From positions 1-64,000 of the forward strand of contig JAEYUW010000045.1 in assembly GCA_023432225.1 (NCBI GenBank): a DNA stretch of 64,000 nucleotides, written 5' to 3'. A model generated the notes under the pieces. That model was not told where the DNA came from and did not search any database. It saw only the letters and a list, made by a program, of their open reading frames with translations. Of the stretch, positions 1-5,416 are shown piece by piece; within the stretch, counting starts at the first letter, position 1; each line of letters starts with the position of its first letter. This stretch comes from Verrucomicrobiota bacterium (GTDB lineage Bacteria; Verrucomicrobiota; Verrucomicrobiia; Opitutales; Opitutaceae). The position numbers and the translations under genes were made by a program.

Positions 1-2
1 AC

Positions 3-164
3 GCCACCCCGCACCTGCGTGTCGAAAGCACCGGCGCCATCATCGACCTCACCGTCCTCGCCAACTCCGTCATCGTCACCGGCCCGGTCTCCGGCTCCCT
101 CCAGGACCGCACCATCTTCCGCCGCACCGCTCCCTCCATCGCGATTTATCTGGTTTACAGCTAA
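3..164 (+). CDS. C-terminal end of an unidentified protein (partial)
   Basis: An open frame enters from the left edge and stops with TAA at 162-164, giving 53 residues that end in an aromatic-rich tail (IAIYLVYS). The codon use fits the high-GC coding neighbours, and the next gene starts 32 bases downstream on the same strand. A beta-rich C-terminus would suit a secreted or outer-membrane protein, but no domain can be named from this fragment. Confidence 0.5.
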   Translation, partial: ATPHLRVESTGAIIDLTVLANSVIVTGPVSGSLQDRTIFRRTAPSIAIYLVYS

Positions 165-196
165 AACGTCTCTCCGCTTCTCTCCACCCTCCTCCA

Positions 197-1996
197 ATGA
201 AACTCACACGCCGAAACCTGACTCTCGCTGGTCTCGCGGTGGTCGCTCTCCTGAGCCTCGCTCGAGGCAGCGTGGTGCAGGGCAATTTCACTGCGCTTAC
301 GCGCTCAGGTTCCGCGTTCGTCGGCATCGCGGCCACCGGCAATCTTCAACGTTCGACCGACAACGGGGCGATATTTACGACGGTTCGTGCTGGGACAGGC
401 ACCGCTTTGCGCAATTTGAATTCATTCAGCACCACGGTGATCGCGGTCGGTGATTCCGGAATGATTACCCGTTCGACGAACTCCGGGCTGGATTGGACCG
501 ACCTCTCGATTGCGGCGGCCCCGGCGATTGGGCCGTTGAAGGACGTGGTCAGCAGCAACGGCACGTTTTGGGTCACGGTCGGGCAAACGACCGCGGGCAA
601 ACTGGCGGCCGAATGGTCCGCTGACGGCGGAGCGACTTGGTCGACGGCGACTTCGATTCCCAATGTCGCGGGCACTCTGAAAGCTGTCGCCTACGATGCC
701 GGGACCGGCCGCTGGTGCGCCGTGGGCACGGATGGAGCTTTCAACGGGGCGACCCTTTCCGAAGGTGCCGTCATCCTGACCTCGACCGATGGCAAAGCGT
801 GGGCATCCGTCGATTCGAGCGGGATTGCGGCCTTGAATGATGTGGCGAGCGACGGCGCCGGCAACTTGCTGGCGATCGGAGACGTCGGCACGCTCGCGAT
901 ATCGAGCAACGGTGGTCAGAGCTTCGCGCTCCAAGCCGGATCGGGAAGCGTTTCGGAAAATCTCACCACGGTCGTCTATTCCTCGACGAGCGGGTCTTTC
1001 ACCGCCGGTGGTCAGGATCTTGTGCAGGTGGGTTATACCGTAGCCGGCGGATCCAGCGTTTCGCAGGCGCCGGTGCCCGGCGGTGGCGACATCAACACGC
1101 TGGTGTTGGACGGCAGCGGCCAGGTGGTCGTCGCAGGTAATGATCTCACACTCGTCGCGACCGTCACTTTGGGAAATCTGAGTGCCACGTATGACGGCAC
1201 GCCCAAGTCCGCCACGGCGACGACTTCGCCCACGGGGTTGACCGTCGCCTTCACCTACGACGGATCGAGCACGCCGCCCACCAACGCCGGCAGCTATGCG
1301 GTCGTCGGCACGGTCACTGGCTCGAGCTTCACGGGCTCGTCCACCGGCACGCTCGTCATCGCCAAGGCGACTCAGACGATCAGCTTCACCGGGCCCGCAG
1401 ACCAAGGTTTCACCGCCTCTGCGATCCCTTTGAGTGCAACAGCATCGTCGAATCTCACCGTGACGTTTTCGATCGTCAGCGGTCCGGCCACGATCAGCGG
1501 CAGCTCTCTCACGCTCACGGGACCGGGAACGGTCGTGGTGCAGGCCGCGCAATCCGGCAATGGCAACTACCTCGCGGCCACGCCCATTAACCAAACCTTC
1601 GTGGTGGCGGCGAATTTTGAGTCCTGGCGCTTGGCGAACTTCACGGTCAGCGAGCGCGCGGACAGCAACGTCAGCGGCCCCAACGCGGTCTACGCGGCCG
1701 ACGGGCTGACCAACCTGGTGAAATACGCGCTGGGCCTCGATCCGAAGACAGCCGTCACGAGCGGTCTTCCCCAATTGAGCGTCAGCGGCGGTGAGTGGGT
1801 GTTCACCTACACGCGCCCCAGCGCGATCGCTGACGTGATGTATGACGTTCAGATGTCGACCAATCTCACGGCGTGGTCCAATTCCGGCGTCACGCACGAA
1901 TTCGTCTCCGCGACCGGCGGGGTGGCGACCTGGCGCGCGCGCGTCGCGACGAGTTCGACGGCGACGGCATTTTTCCGGCTCGTCGTCACGCGCTGA
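197..1996 (+). CDS. Secreted BNR-like / MBG-domain protein with verrucomicrobial C-terminal tail
   Basis: This 599-residue protein begins MKLTRRNLTLAGLAVVALL, a basic stretch followed by a hydrophobic core, consistent with a Sec signal peptide. Residues about 40-310 contain repeated SxDGGxTW-like and SSNGGQSF motifs, as in BNR/photosystem-assembly-type beta-propeller repeats. Residues about 325-395 (YDGTPKSATAT..., NAGSYAV) match the MBG immunoglobulin-like domain, and another Ig-like segment follows. The tail near 545-560 (DGLTNLVKYALGLDP) is a motif common at the C-terminus of secreted proteins in Verrucomicrobia and Planctomycetes. It is probably a surface or extracellular protein; its substrate is unknown. 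The beta-barrel gene at 2074 follows after a 77-base gap, so the two may be co-transcribed. Confidence 0.8.
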   Translation: MKLTRRNLTLAGLAVVALLSLARGSVVQGNFTALTRSGSAFVGIAATGNLQRSTDNGAIFTTVRAGTGTALRNLNSFSTTVIAVGDSGMITRSTNSGLDWTDLSIAAAPAIGPLKDVVSSNGTFWVTVGQTTAGKLAAEWSADGGATWSTATSIPNVAGTLKAVAYDAGTGRWCAVGTDGAFNGATLSEGAVILTSTDGKAWASVDSSGIAALNDVASDGAGNLLAIGDVGTLAISSNGGQSFALQAGSGSVSENLTTVVYSSTSGSFTAGGQDLVQVGYTVAGGSSVSQAPVPGGGDINTLVLDGSGQVVVAGNDLTLVATVTLGNLSATYDGTPKSATATTSPTGLTVAFTYDGSSTPPTNAGSYAVVGTVTGSSFTGSSTGTLVIAKATQTISFTGPADQGFTASAIPLSATASSNLTVTFSIVSGPATISGSSLTLTGPGTVVVQAAQSGNGNYLAATPINQTFVVAANFESWRLANFTVSERADSNVSGPNAVYAADGLTNLVKYALGLDPKTAVTSGLPQLSVSGGEWVFTYTRPSAIADVMYDVQMSTNLTAWSNSGVTHEFVSATGGVATWRARVATSSTATAFFRLVVTR

Positions 1997-2073
1997 CGAA
2001 TCCGGAAAATCGCACTCGACCTTGCGCCAGCTCTGCCGAAAAACATACGGCAGCCCCTCGACCTCCTCTTCGC

Positions 2074-3060
2074 ATGAACCGCACGCTTCTGACGTATTCC
2101 TTCGCCGCGGCACTGGCCGCGTCCGCTTTTGGCCAAGTCTCGAATTTCGACACCCTGAACGGTTACGCTTCCGGCGTTGAAGTCCGTCTCGCTCGTTCGC
2201 GCTTGGATGCGCTGCGCGAGGGACGGGCCGAGGCATCTGGTCTCGTCGTGTCGGGCCATTATATCAATCGCAAGGTGGATGCCGCCCTCGACAGCATCGA
2301 GCGCAGCGCGCACGGCGAGAGCGGTCGGGTCGGATACAGCTGGCGCTTCGATGCCTGGAACGTCGGCGCCGGGATCGGCTACGGCACGGTGCGCACCGAT
2401 TACCACGAGGTGAATTCGCCGGCTCCCATTCCGTTGCAGGGCTACGTGAGCGCGAAGTTTACCGAAGGCGCCGCGTGGGTGAGCTATCAGGCGGGTGGAT
2501 GGCGGGTCGCCGCTACCGGCTCTGTGGGCCAGACCTCGAACAAGGGGCGTCGCATCAGCGATGCCGGCTCGTCGGCCGCGGATTACGATAGTTCGGAAAA
2601 CGCCTTTTCCGTGAGCCTGTCGCGCGAATTCCCCGTCGGCGAGAGCCTGCTCGTGGAGCCGTTTGCCGTCGTGAGCTGGGCTTCCAGTTCGGTCGATGGC
2701 TTTGCCGAGCAGGGCACGGCGCCGGATCGCCGCGTGCTGCGTGATTTTTCCATCGACGAAAACCGCGGCGGCCTGGGCGTGCGCCTGGCAGGCAAGTCCG
2801 GCACCTGGGTGCCTTCGCTCAGCGTGGGCTGGCTCGCGCGCTTTTCGGGCGGTGACACCGCCATTTCCAATACGGCGAGCAACGGCTCGAACCTGGGTGT
2901 CGGCGTCATTCCCGCGGCCGCGGACGGCTTGTTCTACATCGGGACCGGGGTGAGCGGTCGCTTCGCGGAAAAATGGGTGGCGGCGGCGAACCTCGATTAC
3001 CTGGCCGGCGGTGACGAGCGCGCGCTGGGGATCACGCTGACGGTTGAGCGGCAGTTCTGA
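2074..3060 (+). CDS. Outer-membrane beta-barrel (autotransporter-type barrel) protein
   Basis: The ATG at 2074 starts MNRTLLTYSFAAALAASAFG, a good signal peptide with an AxA-like cleavage site. The frame is open far upstream of this, but the earlier part is arginine-rich and does not look coded. The 328-residue product has alternating beta strands and ends in ITLTVERQF; a terminal phenylalanine is the usual outer-membrane insertion signal. Strand patterns such as GYSWRFDAWNVGAGIGYG and WVSYQAGGWRVAATGSVG resemble autotransporter barrel domains without a long passenger. It follows the secreted protein at 197-1996 and may anchor or export a partner; that role is inferred. Confidence 0.75.
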   Translation: MNRTLLTYSFAAALAASAFGQVSNFDTLNGYASGVEVRLARSRLDALREGRAEASGLVVSGHYINRKVDAALDSIERSAHGESGRVGYSWRFDAWNVGAGIGYGTVRTDYHEVNSPAPIPLQGYVSAKFTEGAAWVSYQAGGWRVAATGSVGQTSNKGRRISDAGSSAADYDSSENAFSVSLSREFPVGESLLVEPFAVVSWASSSVDGFAEQGTAPDRRVLRDFSIDENRGGLGVRLAGKSGTWVPSLSVGWLARFSGGDTAISNTASNGSNLGVGVIPAAADGLFYIGTGVSGRFAEKWVAAANLDYLAGGDERALGITLTVERQF

Positions 3061-3065
3061 TTTTG

Positions 3066-3090
3066 GCCCCGTTCTTCGGGGCTCTTCTCT
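3066..3090 (+). terminator. Probable transcription terminator after the barrel gene
   Basis: GCCCCG at 3066-3071 pairs with CGGGGC at 3077-3082 over a five-base loop, followed by the pyrimidine run TCTTCTCT. It lies 6 bases past the stop of the barrel gene. Confidence 0.5.
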
Positions 3091-3187
3091 CGGTTGCCAC
3101 CCGGCTTTAATTTTCCCCGTGGCGGTAACAGGGCAGGGTTGACGGGAGAAGCTGAGAAAGACGTTAGGGCACCGGAAAGGTCCAGCG

Positions 3188-3503
3188 TTGCGGCAGGAGC
3201 ACTTTGCCCGACCGCTGCGCTGGCTGCGGCGACTCGCGCTCGGCCTGCGCACCCGCCATCTGCCGCGATTGCTCGTCGGCAAGGCCTGCGCGTATCTGCT
3301 CGATAACTGGGAGCCGCTCACCGCCCATCTGCGCCACAGCCAAAGCCGCCTCGACAATAACCTCGTCGAAAACGCCATCCGCCCCTCGGCCATCGGAAAA
3401 AAACTGGCTCTTCATCGGCCACCCCGACGCCGGCCAGCGCTCGGCCATCATTTACTCGATCGTCGTCTCCTGCCAGCGACACGGGAAAGATCCGTTCGCG
3501 TAG
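3188..3503 (+). pseudogene. IS66-family transposase C-terminal remnant, frameshifted
   Basis: Two overlapping frames together give the C-terminal signature of IS66 TnpC transposases. The first frame carries LLDNWEPL...LDNNLVENAIRPSAIGKK. After a run of seven A residues near 3403-3409 the match continues in another frame as NWLFIGHPDAGQRSAIIYSI. The N-terminal and catalytic parts are absent and no terminal inverted repeats are visible, so this is a decayed fragment. It sits beside the cassette-like toxin-antitoxin array and marks an old mobile-element boundary. IS66 proteins are usually about 500 residues, so under a quarter remains. Confidence 0.8.
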
Positions 3504-3542
3504 GCGCAGTCTGGATAATCGCTGTGAGGTAAAGCAGCTGAG

Positions 3543-3603
3543 AAGAGATAGTGGCTCAAGATGGCGGCGCGAGCAGTCTCAACAGCGTCTCTTTCGTTCA
3601 GCG
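3543..3603. repeat. Repeat copy A, overlapping the stop codon of the PIN toxin gene
   Basis: This copy shares AAGAGATAG, TGGCTCAAGATGG and TCTCAACAGCG blocks, in the same order, with the copy at 4661-4717; TCTCAACAGC and CTCTTTCGTT blocks recur at 4353-4380. Copy A also has dyad arms: GCTGA-AAGAGA on the left pairs with TCTCTT-TCAGC on the right. The toxin's TGA (3598-3600 on the minus strand) lies within its edge. Confidence 0.65.
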
Positions 3604-4068
3604 AGGGGTTGTTTTTAGCCCCTCTATTTTTGCGAGCGCATTAGCCTTCGCATCGAAGCTGAAAAAATGGTCGCACCCAAGGAGTCGGGCGGAGACCACG
3701 TGAAGGATGTCGTAAGTTCTGAAACCGTGCGTCGCCGTATGACGAGCTGCTGTCTCATCGAAGAGCGGTTGCAGTGCGGAAACATCGACCGTGGCGGAGA
3801 TGAGGAACGTTTCGTCGGCTACGTCGCGCCTGAAAGTTTCGATGGCGACGGCTGCGTTTTGCGGTGTCACTCGCGGATGCCCACCTTGTTTTCCGAGCCA
3901 GACTGATAGCTCAATCGCGTTGGCCAGTTCCATCCGATGTAACCAGGTGACAGGCAAACGCGGAGCACCTTTATCCTGGGCGGTCGCCAAAAGATGGTCC
4001 GCCTGCTCGCTTTCTGGCAGTGAGAGGTAAGCCCGAGTGAAGAAGTTTGTGTCTGCGTAGGGTTTCAT
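3598..4068 (-). CDS. PIN-domain ribonuclease toxin (VapC-like)
   Basis: The 156-residue protein has the acidic residues expected of a PIN-domain nuclease: Asp6 in YADTNF, Glu47 in HRMELANA, Asp120 in RTYDILHV and Asp139 in FFSFDAKANALA. VapC toxins of this fold cleave tRNA or rRNA when freed from their antitoxin. Its ATG overlaps the stop codon of the upstream antitoxin gene (ATGA at 4065-4068), the classic translational coupling of toxin-antitoxin pairs. Its own stop falls inside repeat copy A. It is the last of three consecutive minus-strand units that each end in a copy of the same repeat. The family assignment is firm; the RNA target is unknown. Confidence 0.88.
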   Translation of the reverse strand: MKPYADTNFFTRAYLSLPESEQADHLLATAQDKGAPRLPVTWLHRMELANAIELSVWLGKQGGHPRVTPQNAAVAIETFRRDVADETFLISATVDVSALQPLFDETAARHTATHGFRTYDILHVVSARLLGCDHFFSFDAKANALAKIEGLKTTPR

Positions 4069-4319
4069 TCGCCGGCGACCGCCTTGTCGAGTTGCTGAAC
4101 GCTGGATACTGGGAGCACACCGTTGAACATGCGCCGCCTCCGCTTTTTGAAATCCGGCAACCCAGTAATGGATTTTTCGGGCGCCGCCTCCGGGATGACG
4201 AGGTAGGTTTGGCCACCTCGCTCCCGAATGCGGGCACGACCGTCTGCTTTGGACGCCTCCAAAACAGTGCTGGGTGACCTATCGAGGTCTCGGACGGTGA
4301 AAGTCTTCATGTCGGACAT
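4065..4319 (-). CDS. Antitoxin of the PIN toxin (Phd/YefM-like)
   Basis: The 84-residue product starts MSDMKTFTVRDLDRSPSTVL. The N-terminal pattern (a short strand, then a helix, then RGGQTYLVI near residues 34-42) resembles Phd/YefM/VapB-type DNA-binding antitoxins. The basic stretch KKRRRR at 59-63 and the acidic C-terminal end are consistent with toxin wrapping and autoregulation. A second ATG at 4322 would add one residue. The longer open frame to 4601 runs through the repeat and a neighbouring gene, so I do not use it. The gene begins about 25 bases after repeat copy C and overlaps the toxin start by four bases. Confidence 0.82.
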   Translation of the reverse strand: MSDMKTFTVRDLDRSPSTVLEASKADGRARIRERGGQTYLVIPEAAPEKSITGLPDFKKRRRRMFNGVLPVSSVQQLDKAVAGE

Positions 4320-4344
4320 CATGTCGGCCTTCGCTAAAGTGTCA

Positions 4345-4380
4345 AGAAACGTTGGCTCAACAGCATCTCTTTCGTTGTCA
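4345..4380. repeat. Repeat copy C, at the stop codon of the 91-aa ORF
   Basis: GGCTCAACAGC at 4350-4360 and TCTCTTTCGTT followed by GTCAGC match the right half of copy A (CTCAACAGC, then TCTCTTTCGTT and CAGC). The TGA of the 91-aa minus-strand ORF occupies 4378-4380. The left half of the repeat is not recognisable here. Confidence 0.55.
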
Positions 4381-4653
4381 GCCCCGAGAGGGGGCAGTGG
4401 AGATTTCGACAGCCGCGTAAGCGCTCGTAGCGTGGAAACCGCAACCTCCCCCAACGTTGCCGAGCATACCGTCGCGCCCGGCGCCGCGGAGGTGCTGAGC
4501 GAGTGATTCAAGTTCCATTGCCGCCTGTTCTTTTGACGTAGCGCGGACGATAACAGCCACCTCGACCGACTTGCGATGATGGGGCGGCGTGCGCTGACCA
4601 ACCCAACGGTCGCTGACGAGTTTCAACGTGACGGGTAACGAGGCTTCAGGCAT
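4378..4653 (-). CDS. Hypothetical 91-aa protein between two repeat copies
   Basis: I do not recognise this protein. The central part (VTLKLVSDRWVGQ, then KSVEVAVIVRATSKEQAAMEL) has believable strand-helix alternation. The last third is glycine-rich and less convincing. Its ATG at 4653 comes a few bases after repeat copy B and its stop is inside copy C. It therefore fills exactly the space between two repeats, as the toxin-antitoxin pair does between copies C and A. No good Shine-Dalgarno is visible. It could be a decayed cassette gene. Confidence 0.4.
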   Translation of the reverse strand: MPEASLPVTLKLVSDRWVGQRTPPHHRKSVEVAVIVRATSKEQAAMELESLAQHLRGAGRDGMLGNVGGGCGFHATSAYAAVEISTAPSRG

Positions 4654-4660
4654 GGCAGTG

Positions 4661-4717
4661 AAGAGATAGCTGGCTCAAGATGGAGGACAGATGCGTCTCA
4701 ACAGCGCTTCTTTCTCA
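4661..4717. repeat. Repeat copy B, at the stop codon of the 38-aa ORF
   Basis: AAGAGATAGCTGGCTCAAGA at 4661-4680, GTCTCAACAGCG further on and TTCTTTCTCA at 4708-4717 parallel copy A nearly base for base with small gaps. The minus-strand TGA at 4715-4717 ends a short ORF, as in the other two copies. Confidence 0.6.
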
Positions 4718-4831
4718 GGTATCGCCTGCCAATGAGGCGGCGCTGAGTCTTTCGATTACTGTGTCGAGCCAAACGTGCTTTCTGACGACCTCGTGGAGTT
4801 GGTCACTGAAAAAGCGGAGCCCTGGCGTCAC
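4715..4831 (-). CDS. Possible 38-aa ORF or gene remnant ending in repeat copy B
   Basis: From a GTG at 4831 the minus strand encodes 38 residues (starting MTPGLRFFSDQLHEVV) with a plausible amphipathic helix and ends with TGA inside repeat copy B. Upstream in the same frame the translation is proline-rich and looks non-coding, so this may be only the C-terminal end of a lost gene. It is listed because its stop sits in the repeat exactly as in the next two units. Function unknown. Confidence 0.3.
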   Translation of the reverse strand: MTPGLRFFSDQLHEVVRKHVWLDTVIERLSAASLAGDT

Positions 4832-4920
4832 GACCGATGCGTCGGGGAACGGGACAGGGGCGGGAGAGCGGAGCGGAGAGGTTAAGGGCGGAAGGGGAAA
4901 GTGGGCCGACGCGAGGGCGC

Positions 4921-4949
4921 CGGTGCACGGACACCGAAGCCGTGCACCG
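4921..4949 (-). terminator. Hairpin after the 56-aa gene
   Basis: A perfect 10-bp inverted repeat, CGGTGCACGG at 4921-4930 and CCGTGCACCG at 4940-4949, encloses a nine-base loop. It lies 16 bases past the stop of the 56-aa gene on the minus strand. No T-run follows, so it may be a transcript-end or processing structure rather than a classical intrinsic terminator. Confidence 0.5.
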
Positions 4950-4964
4950 GCCGGAGACAGGGCG

Positions 4965-5135
4965 CTACGAGCCAGACGCGAAACGCTCCAGTTGCGCGGA
5001 CAGGTTTTCCTCCCACGGCTCCAGATCGCCGTCGGAGGGCGACGCCGGGATGACGCCGGCGCGCAACGCCTCGATGGCGAAAAGGCCGTGGAGCAGCTGC
5101 GCGGCGGAGTGCACCGCGCAGACGGTGTAGGTCAC
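4965..5135 (-). CDS. Small 56-aa protein translationally coupled to the 85-aa gene
   Basis: This ORF is too short for standard calling. A GTG at 5135-5133 overlaps the TGA of the upstream gene (5134-5132) in a GTGA arrangement. Translation gives 56 residues starting MTYTVCAVHSAAQLLHGLF, with a helical hydrophobic N-terminal half and an acidic-to-amphipathic tail (PWEENLSAQLERF). The base composition, overlap and absence of internal stops make it a credible gene. It is the third member of the recombinase operon (749 aa, 85 aa, 56 aa) and is followed by a 10-bp-stem hairpin. I do not recognise the family. A role as a small partner or regulator of the recombinase is only a guess. Confidence 0.6.
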   Translation of the reverse strand: MTYTVCAVHSAAQLLHGLFAIEALRAGVIPASPSDGDLEPWEENLSAQLERFASGS

Positions 5136-5389
5136 GCGCGGGCCGAGAGAAGGCGGGCGGCCTGCTCCTCGGCGGCGAGGGCGCCGTCGGCTCGCACGCA
5201 GAGGTAGCCGAAGCAGGAGGCCTGTCCGGCGGTCGACTGGTCGAGCTCGCGCCCGCGCCCGACCAAGTAGGTAATCCAGTAATGGCCGTCGCCGTCGGGA
5301 GCCTGGCGCTCGCCGGCGTGGTGATAGGCGAGGAGCAGGCGCAGCGCCTCGGCGCGTTCAAGGGGAGTAGAATCGATGGGATTTTTCAT
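5132..5389 (-). CDS. Small 85-aa protein in the recombinase operon
   Basis: The gene starts 27 bases after the recombinase stop on the same strand. It encodes MKNPIDSTPLERAEALRLLL followed by a glycine/aspartate-rich middle (PDGDGHYWITYLVGRG), two cysteines (SCFGYLC) and an alanine-rich helix. There is no signal peptide or membrane segment, and no domain I recognise. Its TGA overlaps the GTG of the 56-aa gene, so the two are very likely translated together. No strong Shine-Dalgarno precedes the ATG, and coupling to the recombinase is likely. Confidence 0.65.
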   Translation of the reverse strand: MKNPIDSTPLERAEALRLLLAYHHAGERQAPDGDGHYWITYLVGRGRELDQSTAGQASCFGYLCVRADGALAAEEQAARLLSARA

Positions 5390-5416
5390 GGTTAGGATGA
5401 AAGAGAGGGGGATTTT

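Noticed and set aside
1849..3393. Long minus-strand open frames across the 0-3.4 kb secreted and barrel genes
   Set aside because: Arginine/glycine-rich translations antisense to well-supported genes; typical high-GC shadow frames.
3543..4717. Calling the repeat copies true integron attC sites
   Set aside because: The 7-bp GTTRRRY and RYYYAAC cores are not both present in every copy and no IntI-type integrase was recognised; I keep only the weaker cassette-like description.
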